Assembly (NCBI GenBank): GCA_963767835.1
Contig: CAVYFY010000006.1
Span: forward strand, 248,001 to 312,000
Length of the DNA stretch: 64,000 nt
Origin: SIAQ01 sp963767835
GTDB lineage: Bacteria; Planctomycetota; Planctomycetia; Gemmatales; Gemmataceae
Direction of reading: 5' to 3'
Shown one piece after another: positions 1 through 8,780 of the stretch; position 1 is the first letter of the stretch, and each line of letters starts with the position of its first letter. The position numbers and the translations under genes were made by a program. The notes under the pieces were generated by a model that made no database searches, was not told the DNA's origin, and was given only the letters and a program-made list of their open reading frames with translations.

Positions 1-823
1 GTCCATTTCGCAACTGATCGCAACCGCCTGGGCCTCGGCGTCGTCATTCCGCGGCACCGACAAGCGCGGCGGAGCGAACGGGGCCCGCATTCGCCTGGCG
101 CCCCAGAAGAACTGGGAAGTCAACCAGCCGGCCGAGCTCGCGAAGGTGTTGCCGACTCTCGAGAAAATCCAAAAGGAATTCAGCAATGGCGGGAAGAAGG
201 TATCGCTCGCGGATGTAATCGTACTGGGCGGGTGCGCTGCCGTCGAGGCCGCGGCGAAGAAGGCGGGGCACGATGTCAAGGTTCCGTTCGCACCGGGGCG
301 CACTGACGCATCGCAGGAGATGACCGACGTCGAGTCCTTTGCCGTGCTCGAGCCCACTGGCGACGGTTTCCGCAACTACCAACGAAAGGGAGATGACCGA
401 GCGCCGACGGACGTGCTCGTGGAGCGGGCGCGACTGCTGACGCTGACGGCCCCCGAGATGACGGTGCTACTCGGCGGCCTGCGCGTGCTGAATGTGAACT
501 TCGGGCAGTCCGCGCTCGGCGTCTTCACCAAGCAACCCGGAGCTCTGACCAACGACTTCTTCGTCAACCTGCTCGACATGAACACGGCGTGGCAGAAATC
601 CCCCCAATGCGACCACTTCTACGAAGGGCGCGACCGCCGCACGGGCGAGGTCAAGTGGACTGGCACAGCCGTTGACCTCGTCTTCGGTTCGAATGCTCAG
701 CTCCGGGCGGTCGCGGAATTCTATGCGTGCGCCGACTCGCAGCAGACGTTTGTGCGTGACTTCGTGGCGGCGTGGAACAAGGTGATGAACCTGGATCGAT
801 TCGACATTGTAGCGGTCGCGTAA
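1..823 (+). CDS. katG: Catalase-peroxidase KatG, C-terminal part (5' end outside window)
   Basis: The frame is open from the first bases of the window and stops at 821-823, giving about 273 residues of the C-terminal peroxidase-like domain of KatG. KatG is a cytoplasmic haem enzyme that removes hydrogen peroxide by catalase and peroxidase reactions. The translation has the family landmarks SFRGTDKRGGANGARIRL, then TVLLGGLRVLN, then GVFTKQPGALTNDFFVNLLDMN, ending in the usual short MNLDRFD tail. The haem-binding N-terminal domain lies before the window, so activity cannot be judged. The C-terminal domain does not bind haem in this family but is needed for the active fold. No frame break is visible here. 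The SWIM-type ORF starts 26 nt downstream on the same strand. Confidence 0.95.
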   Translation, partial: SISQLIATAWASASSFRGTDKRGGANGARIRLAPQKNWEVNQPAELAKVLPTLEKIQKEFSNGGKKVSLADVIVLGGCAAVEAAAKKAGHDVKVPFAPGRTDASQEMTDVESFAVLEPTGDGFRNYQRKGDDRAPTDVLVERARLLTLTAPEMTVLLGGLRVLNVNFGQSALGVFTKQPGALTNDFFVNLLDMNTAWQKSPQCDHFYEGRDRRTGEVKWTGTAVDLVFGSNAQLRAVAEFYACADSQQTFVRDFVAAWNKVMNLDRFDIVAVA

Positions 824-849
824 ACGGGCAAAAAGGAAACGGGGCTGCC

Positions 850-1143
850 GTGGCCAAGCGTGTCCCGCGCGTGATCCGGTTGATGCGCGCGCCGGGTGCG
901 CTCGGCATCGGCGTTTTTGCCATCGCGGAGCGAAAGGACGCGCAGCTTTACTCCTTCAAGGAAATTCGCTGCGACATCGGCGGCCGCGGCTTCGTCGTCC
1001 ATCGGCTTGGGTTAGGGAATCTCTACCACGTTCGCGTCGGCGCTCCGGAAGAATGCTCGTGCGAATGCCTCGGATTCCTGCGCCATGGTCGGTGCAAGCA
1101 CATCCAGGGCTTGTCGGCTTTAATCGGTCACGACGCCTTGTGA
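850..1143 (+). CDS. Small SWIM-type zinc-finger-like protein
   Basis: A 97-residue protein read from GTG 850, with an AAGGAAA purine stretch about 12 nt upstream. The C-terminal third carries C69-x-C71-x-C73, then C82-x-H84 (CSCECLGFLRHGRCKH). This fits the CxCx(n)CxH pattern of SWIM zinc fingers, which bind DNA or protein partners. There is no catalytic domain, so this is a stand-alone finger. It lies 26 nt after katG on the same strand and could be co-transcribed with it. Its end is 7 nt from the convergent Nudix gene. A longer in-frame start (ATG 772) would overlap katG and is less likely. The function is unknown. Confidence 0.6.
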   Translation: MAKRVPRVIRLMRAPGALGIGVFAIAERKDAQLYSFKEIRCDIGGRGFVVHRLGLGNLYHVRVGAPEECSCECLGFLRHGRCKHIQGLSALIGHDAL

Positions 1144-1150
1144 GCCAAGG

Positions 1151-1690
1151 TCACTTCATCCTCAGCGCAGTTTTGAGCAACAAGACGCACGTCGGCCCAT
1201 GCGTGATGCGCTCGTCCTCCATCATTCGCAGTGATTCATCGATGGGCATGCGCACCCGGCGGATCAACTCGGTCCCCTCGTGCTGCATATCGGTGAACGC
1301 CAATGCCTCCGCAAGATACAGCCGAAGAGGCGAGACGACATTGGCGGTGAACGGATCGAGGCTGCCCACCTCGCTCCATTGATCGGCGAGGATGCCGAGC
1401 TCTTCGCGCAGTTCGCGCTGGGCCGATTGAAACGGCGTCTCGCCGGCCTCAATGCCGCCGCTGACTGCTTCCAGCGTTACGCGGCCGACGGCGTAGTGGA
1501 ATTCCTCGGTAAGATAGACGTTTCGCTCGGCATCGATGGCCAGCACGCAAACGCCCGGCTTGATATCGATGATGCTGTGGATGCCTGGTTTGCCGTCGGG
1601 CCGAATGACATCATCGACGCGCACGCCGATCCACGGATCGCGATAGATTTCGCGCGATTGCACGATCTTCCAGGGTCCGCGCTCGATCAT
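1151..1690 (-). CDS. Nudix hydrolase, ADP-ribose pyrophosphatase-like
   Basis: A 179-residue protein. The start at 1690 is preferred over a longer ORF because GGAGGAG lies just upstream and homology-like sequence begins here. Residues 78-100 form a complete Nudix box: GGIEAGE, seven residues, then RELREELGI, matching Gx5Ex7REUxEExGU. That box binds Mg2+ and cleaves nucleoside diphosphates linked to another group. The VYLTEEFHYAVG stretch before the box resembles ADP-ribose/sugar-nucleotide pyrophosphatases of the NudF type, so turnover of ADP-ribose or a nucleotide sugar is the likely role. Substrate is inferred from family resemblance only. Cytoplasmic, with no signal peptide. Convergent with the SWIM-type gene. 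Confidence 0.88.
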   Translation of the reverse strand: MIERGPWKIVQSREIYRDPWIGVRVDDVIRPDGKPGIHSIIDIKPGVCVLAIDAERNVYLTEEFHYAVGRVTLEAVSGGIEAGETPFQSAQRELREELGILADQWSEVGSLDPFTANVVSPLRLYLAEALAFTDMQHEGTELIRRVRMPIDESLRMMEDERITHGPTCVLLLKTALRMK

Positions 1691-1790
1691 GGCTCCTCCG
1701 TCTTGGCGGTTTTCGCTATGGCATTGTATTCGTTGATTGCCCTTGTGAATTTGGGCCGGTTTGCGTATATGCGACGGATGGAGGAAAGGA

Positions 1791-3390
1791 ATGGACGCCT
1801 GTCTCACGCAAGCTGCGCCGGCTGAACCAAAAGCGCCGGTGCGGTTCGATATGGAGGCGCTGGATTCTTCGGGCGGCGGTTGCCACGATTGCGGTCGGTC
1901 TTCTCTGGCGGATCGTGCGTTATCTCAGCCAGTTCCCCATCTGGGGCGACGAGGCGATGCTGCTTCTGAACATCCTCCAGCGCGATTACGCCGGACTGAC
2001 GCAACATTTGCGCTTCGCACAGGTCGCGCCGCTCTTCTTTCTTTGGCTCGAAAAAACCGCGATCCTCGTCTTCGGCACGTCGGAGTGGTCGGTCCATCTG
2101 TTCCCGATGCTGATGGGATTGATCGCGTTCGTTGCGTTCTGGCGGATTTGCCGAACCCATTTCACGCCAACGGTTGCTGGTTTCGCAGTCGGCATCCTTG
2201 CGGTATCGTATTATCTGGTGCGGCACGCTTGCGAAGTGAAGCCGTACGTCTTTGATCTGGGCTTCGCGGTGTTGTATCTCTGGAGCGCGCTCGGCTATTT
2301 GCGGAATTACATCAAACGCCCCCACACCCCCGGCCCCTCTCCCCCGGAGGGGCGAGGGGAGGAATTGCGCTGGCTGATCGCGCTCGTGGTGATGACGCCG
2401 ATCGCCGTGTTCTCGTCGTATCCATCGGTTTTCGTCACGGGTTCCGTGAGCCTGGTGCTATTGCCGACGATGCGCACCGCGTCCTGGACGCAACGAGCGC
2501 TTTACGTACTCTTCAACATCGTCATGCTGGCTTCGTTTGTGGTGCATTTTGGATTCGTCGGGCACCATCAGATCGACGCAGCCGAGGCGCAGCGGACGCG
2601 CGAGTTTTTGCGCAATTATTGGAAAGACGCTTTTCCGCCGGAAAATGTGCTGCAATGGCCGCTCTGGCTGCTCAAGATTCACACCGGCAACATGCTCGCC
2701 TATCCGGTCGGCGCCAAAAATGGCGGCAGCGCGATCACCTTTCTTTTCGTCGTGATCGGTTCCGTCACTTTGTGGCGCAGGAACCAGCGCACGCTCCTGG
2801 CCCTATGCTGGCTGCCGTTCGCCCTCAACCTCATCGCGGCGATTCTCGGCAAATATCCCTTCGGCGACAGCGCTCGCATCTCGCTGCACCTGGCCCCGTT
2901 CATCTGCGTCTTGATGGCGCACGGGCTCGGCCAAGCGCTCGACTGGATTCGCTCACCGGTTTGGCAAATGCGCGTCCAATTTGCCATGTATGTGCTACTC
3001 CTCGGTTGTGGCATCGCGGGTGTCGTGCGCGATCTCGCTCATCCCTATAAAACCGAGCATGATCGCGATGTCCGCCAGGTGACGCGCGACATTGGTGAGC
3101 GCATCGCGCCCGGCGAACTGGTGCTGCTTGGTCATGGGCGCGACGAGGAGATGTTGCCGGAATTCCTTTGGAATCTGCGTGCTCAGGCGCTCCCCTTGCG
3201 TTGGCAATCCGCCGGCGTCGATGCCGATGCCCAATCGTGCTGGTTCGTGCAGTGCAGCCACGCGGATCCGGGTCCGATGGCGCCCATCGCGGGATGGCGG
3301 ATCGTTTCAAGCGCGTTGCGATTCGTGCCGCCGGAAAACGACAAGATGCATGCGATGTATTGCCGCTGGGTGCATTTGCTGCGCGAGTAA
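1791..3390 (+). CDS. GT39-type membrane glycosyltransferase (PMT_2/ArnT-like), frameshifted near the start
   Basis: A polytopic membrane protein of about 533 residues with roughly 10-12 hydrophobic segments, of the GT-C fold that uses polyprenyl-phosphate sugars. The motif IWGDEAM after the first membrane segment matches the conserved acidic loop of this family. The longest unbroken frame begins at GTG 1915, which would cut off the first helix. ATG 1791 has a strong GGAGGAAAGGA site, and its frame joins the main frame if one extra base near 1857-1860 is removed (…VRFDME then RWILRAAVATIAVGLLW). I therefore annotate from 1791. Residues HTPGPSPPEGRGEE come from an in-frame palindromic repeat between two membrane segments. 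Acceptor and sugar are unknown; protein or lipid glycosylation is plausible. Confidence 0.75.
2318..2362 (+). repeat. C/G-rich heptameric palindrome inside the GT39 gene
   Basis: Reading 7 by 7, the element runs CACCCCC, GGCCCCT, CTCCCCC, GGAGGGG, CGAGGGG, so the second half complements the first. It lies in frame and encodes about 15 residues rich in Pro and Gly. Related copies lie at 9368-9414, 19706-19748 and 19812-19854. Confidence 0.85.
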
Positions 3391-3461
3391 GGCGAGCGTC
3401 GCGGCGTAAGTGCGACGTGACCTTGCAATTCACACGTCGCGCTTACACGGCGACGCTCGCC
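3391..3461. repeat. Long inverted repeat after the GT39 gene
   Basis: The arms 3391-3420 and 3430-3461 are near-perfect complements over about 30 nt, starting GGCGAGCGTCGC and ending GCGACGCTCGCC, with a 9-nt loop. It begins directly after the GT39 stop codon. The transcript would form a very stable hairpin able to end transcription or protect the 3' end, although no T-run follows. The length and near-symmetry suggest a dispersed palindromic element rather than a simple terminator. Confidence 0.8.
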
Positions 3462-3510
3462 AGATTGCGTTTCCTATAATTACAGCATTCACGATATGGG
3501 AGCATCATCG

Positions 3511-3837
3511 ATGGCGGCGCGGACTGAGCCACGTAATCCGTTTTATTTTGTGATGTTGGTCGTCGGTCTGATCTTCGTGGCGACGGTGCTGGCGTACGCG
3601 ATGGTGCCGGTTCTGGAGGACAAGGCGCGAGATGCGGGAACAGAACCGCCTCCCTCCTGGTTTCGCTCCGCGTTAAAGAACGACGGCTGGAGGTGGGTGC
3701 TCGCGGAAGTGGCGGCTTTGGTCGTGCTCGCGCTGCTCAGTATGGGTCTAGACCGATATCGCCGCTGGAAGCAGGAAAACGAAAAACCGCCGGAACAATC
3801 CGCCGCAAGCAAGGTGGAAACTCCGCCGCCGCCATGA
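3511..3837 (+). CDS. Small two-segment membrane protein, unknown function
   Basis: About 108 residues from ATG 3511, chosen because GGGAG lies 7 nt upstream; ATG 3496 in the same frame would add five residues. Two hydrophobic stretches (FYFVMLVVGLIFVATVLAYA and WVLAEVAALVVLALLSMGL) flank a polar loop of about 30 residues, and the tail is charged and Pro-rich. The layout suggests an inner-membrane hairpin with both ends on one side. No family is recognised. It precedes ligA by 62 nt on the same strand and may share its transcript. Confidence 0.55.
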   Translation: MAARTEPRNPFYFVMLVVGLIFVATVLAYAMVPVLEDKARDAGTEPPPSWFRSALKNDGWRWVLAEVAALVVLALLSMGLDRYRRWKQENEKPPEQSAASKVETPPPP

Positions 3838-3899
3838 TACATTCTTCCAACCGTTTGCGTGCAGCGGGAGCTAAACTCAAACGGCCAAGGAACCACGCC

Positions 3900-5904
3900 A
3901 TGGCCAACGTCCAAAATCGCATCGCCGAACTGCGCAAGCAAATCGAACATCATAATCGCCTCTATTATGTCGAGGCCAAGCCGGAGATTTCCGATCGTGA
4001 ATTCGATCGGCTGCTCGAAGAGTTGAAGTCGCTCGAAGAAAAGCACCCCGAACTCATCACGCCCGACAGTCCGACCCAGCGCGTCGGCGGGCAGCCGATC
4101 GATGGATTCGCCACGGTCCGCCACCGCGAGCCGATGCTGTCGATTGACAATTCCTATCAGCGCCGACGATCTGCGCGAGTTCGACAAGCGCATGCGCAAG
4201 CTGCTCGGCGACCAGCCAGTGCGCTATGTGGTCGAATTGAAGATCGACGGCGTGGCGATGTCGCTCTCCTATATCAACGGCACTCTCGAAGTCGGCGCCA
4301 TGCGCGGCGACGGCGAGCAAGGCGATGACGTGACGCACAATCTGAAAACCATGCCTGATGTGCCGCTCAAGCTGCCCGAGTCGCCGAAGCTGTTCGAGGC
4401 GCGCGGCGAGGTCTACATGACGCGGGCCGACTTCGCACGGAACAACCGGGACCGCGTCGCCAAGGGCCAGGAAGCCGCCGCCAATCCGCGCAACTTCTCC
4501 GCGGGTTCGCTCAAGCTGCTCGACCCCAAGGAATGCCGTAAGCGTCGGCTCAAGTTTTTCGCCTATGCCCTGGGCCCCTGCGAAGGCATCGAAGTCAAGA
4601 CGCATCTGGAATCACTTGAGCTCTTGAAGCGGTTCGGCTTCATCGTCAATCCGAACATCGAATCCTTTGACACGATCGACGCCGTCATCGATTATTGCAA
4701 TAGCTGGGCCACCAAGCGGCACGAGTTGCCCTACGAAACCGACGGCATGGTCATCAAGGTCAACGATTTTACCCAACGCAAGAAGCTCGGCACAACTTCG
4801 AAATCGCCGCGCTGGGTGATCGCTTTTAAGTTCGCGGCCGAGCAGGGGATCACCAAGCTGGTGTCGATCGACATCCAGGTCGGCAAGTTCGGCACGCTAA
4901 CGCCGGTCGCCAATCTTGAGCCGGTCAAGCTGGCTGGGACGACGGTGAGCCGGGCGAGCTTGCACAATGCCGACTTCATCGAGTCGAAGGACATCCGCGT
5001 CGGCGATACGGTCGTCGTCGAGAAGGCCGGGCGAGATCATTCCCTATGTCGTGCGCTCCGAGCCGGCGGCGCGCACCGGGGCCGAGAAGAAATTCGTGTT
5101 CCCCGAAAAATGTCCGTCATGCGGCAGCCCGGTCGTGCGCGACAGCGTCTTCTACCGCTGCACCGGCGGCCGCAAGTGCACCGCCCAGGTCAAGGAGGTG
5201 CTGCGCGCCTACGCCCGCCGCAGCGCCATGGACATCGAGGGGCTGGGCGAAAAAATCATCGAGCAACTCGTCGATGCCGGCCTCGTGAAGTGCATCCCCG
5301 ATCTCTATCGGCTCACGCTCGATCAGCTCGTCAGCCTGGAACGCATGGGCAAGAAATCGGCCCAAAATCTGCTCGACGGCATCGCGGCGAGCAAGGATCG
5401 CGGCCTGGCAAGCCTGCTCGCCGGGCTGGCGATCCAGCACGTCGGCGACAGCGTGGCCGATCTGCTGGCGAACGAATTCGGCGACATCGACGCTTTGATG
5501 AACGCATCGGTCGATCGGCTCAACGAGATCAACGGCGTCGGCCCGATCATGGCCCAGGCGATCCACGATTTCTTCCATGCCGCCGACAACCGGGCGATGA
5601 TCGAGGAGCTGCGCACGCTCGGCCTGAAGTTGACGCAGGACAAACGCCCCAGCCCCGCGGCGACCGGCGGCGCCGACCTCACCGGCAAAACCTTCGTCGT
5701 CACCGGCACGCTCGCCAAGTATGAACGCGAGGAGATCGAAGCGCTCATCCGCTCGCTCGGCGGCAAGGCGTCGGGCAGCGTGTCGAAGAACACCAGCTAC
5801 TCATCGCCGGCGATAAGGCGGGCTCGAAGCTGGAAAAGGCGAAATCGCTCGGTGTGCCGGTGCTAACGGAGGAGGAATTTGACAAATTGATCGGGCGGAG
5901 TTGA
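3900..5904 (+). CDS. ligA: NAD-dependent DNA ligase LigA, three frameshifts in this sequence
   Basis: LigA seals nicks in DNA using NAD+ and is essential in most bacteria. The span encodes about 668 residues, the usual length. Seen in order: Ia domain (LRKQIEHHNRLYYV), adenylation Lys at about residue 114 in VELKIDGVAM, OB fold, four-Cys zinc finger (CPSCGSP…YRCTGGRKC), helix-hairpin-helix repeats (GLGEKIIEQLVDAGLV, INGVGPIMAQAI) and a C-terminal BRCT domain (LTGKTFVVTGTLAKY). The reading frame shifts near 4158 (one extra C), near 5028 (one extra G in a G run) and near 5800 (one base missing). Each shift rejoins perfectly conserved LigA sequence, so sequencing error is far likelier than decay. 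The stop is TGA 5902-5904. Confidence 0.93.
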
Positions 5905-6276
5905 AGAAACCGCGTCGTCAAGCCCGCTTGGACCGCCCCATTCGATCGACCCCTAACCCCTCTCGACGTTATTCCTCATTGATTCTGTGCGGTCTATGGG
6001 CATGAAAAAACCCTGCCAAGCAATTAAGCAAGGCAGGGTGGTTGGGCCTATCGTAGCCGAATGCACGCTTCAACAATCAGGCTACCTTTCCTGCGTTCAA
6101 TGCTGGATGCGAGATCTGAAACAGACGAAATAGAAAACAAAGAGTGGTAAAACTGATAATAAATAATCCATCGATCCTTTCTTACAGGTAAGAAAATAGC
6201 GGGAAGCGCGAAAATGCCCCCGGAACGATAAGACGAGCAAACTCGCGGAGTCTAACAGGATTTAGTCAACTTTTTC
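5905..6276. other. Intergenic region between ligA and the GYF_2 gene
   Basis: A 372-nt AT-richer gap between convergent genes. It holds a minus-strand terminator at 6005-6038 and a short perfect palindrome at 6178-6195 (TTTCTTAC-ag-GTAAGAAA). No coding signal is seen on either strand. Confidence 0.6.
6005..6038 (-). terminator. Rho-independent terminator for the GYF_2 gene
   Basis: CCCTGCC (6011-6017) pairs with GGCAGGG (6032-6038) around a 14-nt loop. On the minus strand the stem is followed directly by six T residues (AAAAAA at 6005-6010 on the plus strand), so it ends minus-strand transcription about 240 nt beyond the GYF_2 stop. Confidence 0.75.
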
Positions 6277-6840
6277 CTACCTGTATCGCTCCGGATGTTT
6301 TTTCGCGTCCTCTTGGATTGCCCGAATGCGAATCTCTAATTCTTCTATTTGCCGTTCCCGCTCTGCTTCTATTTCTCGCTGCAACGCTTTCCCACGGGAA
6401 TCAATGAACTCCTGATGCTGTTGTTGCGGGGTTCTGCTCCCTTGAATCAGTGCACCGATTCCGACAAGGATTAGCACGCCGACACCAACGACATGCCAAC
6501 CATTGAGGTTCTCTAATAGGCCGCTGCCACCGGCTTGTTGTTCCGGCGTGGTGGATGCCGAAGGTGGAGCCACACAGTACAGCGTGACGCTGGGTTTCGC
6601 CGCTTGGACTTTGCTCTTTTCATTTTTTTTACTGGAATGGCGAGGATCAATGGGGCTCGTCACGCTCGACCGAAAAAGGCCGGGGATGTTGCTGGCCTTT
6701 TCCCATATTTGCAATCCATCTCGGAGAACCAAATCATCGGGTTTCAGGTCACCAGAGGACGCAAGCTGTTTGAGTCGTTCCAAGGGGTAAGGCCCGAACG
6801 TCATCTTACCCCTCGCAAGGAACCAATGGTTGGCATGCAT
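6277..6840 (-). CDS. GYF_2 (DUF4339) domain membrane protein
   Basis: 187 residues. Residues about 5-55 form a GYF_2 domain (WFLARGKMTFGPYPLERL then LVLRDGLQIWEKA), a small fold thought to bind proline-rich partners and common in planctomycete membrane proteins. A Ser/Lys/Ala linker leads to one membrane segment (WHVVGVGVLILVGIGALI, about 114-131). The C-terminal 50 residues are charged and predicted coiled coil (EIEAERERQIEELEIRI). This gives a cytoplasmic adaptor domain on a single-pass anchor, in either topology. The role is unknown. It is transcribed alone and ends at a clear terminator. Confidence 0.75.
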   Translation of the reverse strand: MHANHWFLARGKMTFGPYPLERLKQLASSGDLKPDDLVLRDGLQIWEKASNIPGLFRSSVTSPIDPRHSSKKNEKSKVQAAKPSVTLYCVAPPSASTTPEQQAGGSGLLENLNGWHVVGVGVLILVGIGALIQGSRTPQQQHQEFIDSRGKALQREIEAERERQIEELEIRIRAIQEDAKKHPERYR

Positions 6841-7034
6841 GGCTGGGACCCTCCATACGGCGTTGCGAGTAATTTTACACGCGGTGCGGCTTTCGCCCCC
6901 CTTTTTTGCCAGACTTTTTCCCAGAATTGTTTTACCAATTTGAGAGATGCAAACACAGCACGGTATAGCGTTACGGAATGTTGGTTTTGTCGTGTTGTAT
7001 GCAAATCATTTGCCGCCGATTCGCGCTCGTTGAT

Positions 7035-8099
7035 TTAATACTGCACCTGGACGCCGATGCCGACGCCCTTGGGGATGTCGCACGGGACGATGCGGAAATG
7101 GCTGTCGGATTCGGTTTGGTTGACGGAATGCACCGACAGGTAGGCGATGGACCAGCCGAGCAAGGCCTGCGAGAGATAATGATCGTCGCTATGGATGCGC
7201 GACCAGGAAGGGCCGAAGGAACCGACCACGAAGAGCGATTTCAGGGCCAGGTTGTCGGTCATGGAGGCGGCGGTGAGGAAGGGGACGGCGCCGACGAAAG
7301 CGTTGCCGGAGACGCCGTCATGGGCATGCAAGGGCTGCCAGCGCGAGTCAGGCGGGTCGGCGGGACTGCCCGAACCGAGGCCGTATTGCAGGATGCCGAC
7401 GGTCGGGGCGCCGACGGCGAGGGCGCGCAGGCTGCGATTGCCGAAATCTCCCACGCAGACCAGCGCGGGCGTGTCGTCGCCGAAAAAGCCGGTCAAGGAA
7501 CAAGCGAAGAGAGCAGGCACCACATAACCCGCGTCGCCGATCTCATTGAAGACATTGGCAACCTGATCGGCGCCGTGAGATCGGCCATTGCCGGCGCTGC
7601 GCTGATACCAGTTGCGAATTTCCTGATCGGCATGGGTGTTCGCCAGCGGGGCGGCAATGGCCACCGCGGCGCCGACGTAGAGCAGATTCTCACTCAGGTA
7701 GAAATTCCGGTAATCTTGCACGAGCCGATGAAACTGGTCGCCGTAGTAATTGACCCCCCGCTCCCACACGCCCAGATCGTCGGGATGTTGTGAATTGGCG
7801 ATGTAGCGCGGATCAACGAACTGGCTGCTTTCGATGGCAAGTTGCACGTTGCCGATGTTGCCCCCGTTCTGCGCCTCATCGAATTTGAACATGCCGGTGT
7901 TGGGGCTGACCTCGGGGGTCTTGAAAATGGGCCGGATGTCTGCCGCGATCGTGGGTTCAGGTGATTCGGTTTGAAGAATGGCGAGTGGCGCGAAGAGGTC
8001 GGGCAGCACGCGCATGCCTTGTTGGGCGGACGCGCTCGGAGCAAAGACGATCAGCGCCCAAGAGGCGAATCCCAGACAACGCAACACACGCCGAGCCAT
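7035..8099 (-). CDS. Secreted PAP2-like phosphatase-superfamily protein
   Basis: 354 residues with a signal peptide (LGFASWALIVFAPSASA, cleavage about residue 25). The C-terminal half resembles the PAP2 acid phosphatase superfamily. The second motif appears as DGVSGNAF (normally PSGH), and the third as SRIHSDDHYLSQ, which keeps SR-x5-H but has Gln where the Asp of SRx5Hx3D is expected. The first motif (KX6RP) is not clear. PAP2 enzymes remove phosphate from lipid phosphates or polyprenyl pyrophosphates at the membrane. The missing Asp and altered PSGH make catalysis uncertain; a structural or divergent role is possible. Confidence 0.65.
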   Translation of the reverse strand: MARRVLRCLGFASWALIVFAPSASAQQGMRVLPDLFAPLAILQTESPEPTIAADIRPIFKTPEVSPNTGMFKFDEAQNGGNIGNVQLAIESSQFVDPRYIANSQHPDDLGVWERGVNYYGDQFHRLVQDYRNFYLSENLLYVGAAVAIAAPLANTHADQEIRNWYQRSAGNGRSHGADQVANVFNEIGDAGYVVPALFACSLTGFFGDDTPALVCVGDFGNRSLRALAVGAPTVGILQYGLGSGSPADPPDSRWQPLHAHDGVSGNAFVGAVPFLTAASMTDNLALKSLFVVGSFGPSWSRIHSDDHYLSQALLGWSIAYLSVHSVNQTESDSHFRIVPCDIPKGVGIGVQVQY

Positions 8100-8236
8100 T
8101 TCACTTTCCCAAGATTTGACGAATGCGCCGATTTTTCCGGGGATGACGATTATTACATCGGCAACATGGCGGGTTCAAATCGGCGAAAGTGCGAAGAATT
8201 TCCGGATGAAATATTGCGCCTTTTGCCCCGGTCTCC

Positions 8237-8777
8237 TCAAGCGCCGGGCCAGAGACCGCTGGGCCGTTCGCTGACTTCCATGATCTGGGTTTCCTGTTTG
8301 AAGAGCCGCAGGCCGCGTGCCTGATAGTTGGCCAGCGCGTTCGGATGATCGAGCGTGCAGGTGTGCAGCCAGACGCGGGTTGCTCCCGTGGCAAAGCCTC
8401 GCTCGATGGCGCACGTCAGGAGATGGCCGCCCAGACCAGCGCCGATGAAGCTCGGCAGCAGTCCGAAATAGGCGACTTCCACACTTGATTCCGCTTGCGC
8501 TTCCAGCTCGAAATACCCGGCTGGAATCGCGGCAGCCGTCAGCATCCAGGTTTCGAGTTCCGGGCGGTCCAGGTAATTGCGCCATTGCTGATAGGTCCAG
8601 GGAAGGCGATCATGCCACCACCAGGCGCCGCCGACCGAGGTGTAGAAGAAGCGATTGAGTTCCGGCATCGGCGGCGCGATTTGCACCAGCGAAAGGTCGG
8701 CGCGCTGACCGTTTGGGACGCAACTCACGCGGATCGCACATCTCCAGAAAGTACGTGCTGACAGGTGTTGGCGGCAT
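8237..8777 (-). CDS. GNAT-family acetyltransferase, frameshifted near the N-terminus
   Basis: About 179 residues. The GNAT core is clear: EVAYFGLLPSFIGAGLGGHLL is the acetyl-CoA binding A motif, followed by VWLHTCTLDHPNALANYQARG. GNAT enzymes move an acetyl group from acetyl-CoA to an amine. The uninterrupted frame starts at GTG 8728, but better N-terminal sequence (STYFLEMCDPRELRPK) lies in the next frame from ATG 8777, joined by removing one base near 8695-8705. With that start the gene begins 3 nt after the purL stop, implying one operon with translational coupling. The substrate is unknown. Confidence 0.72.
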
Positions 8778-8780
8778 TGG

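Noticed and set aside
1761..2255. A 164-residue separate gene starting at 1761 or 1791
   Set aside because: Its first 22 codons are plausible, but the rest is out of frame with the conserved GT39 sequence. It is better explained as the N-terminus of the GT39 gene before a one-base shift.
3900..5904. Programmed frameshifting or a ligA pseudogene
   Set aside because: There are three shifts without slippery heptamers or stimulatory structures, and similar breaks occur in rpoB and purL. Sequencing error explains all.
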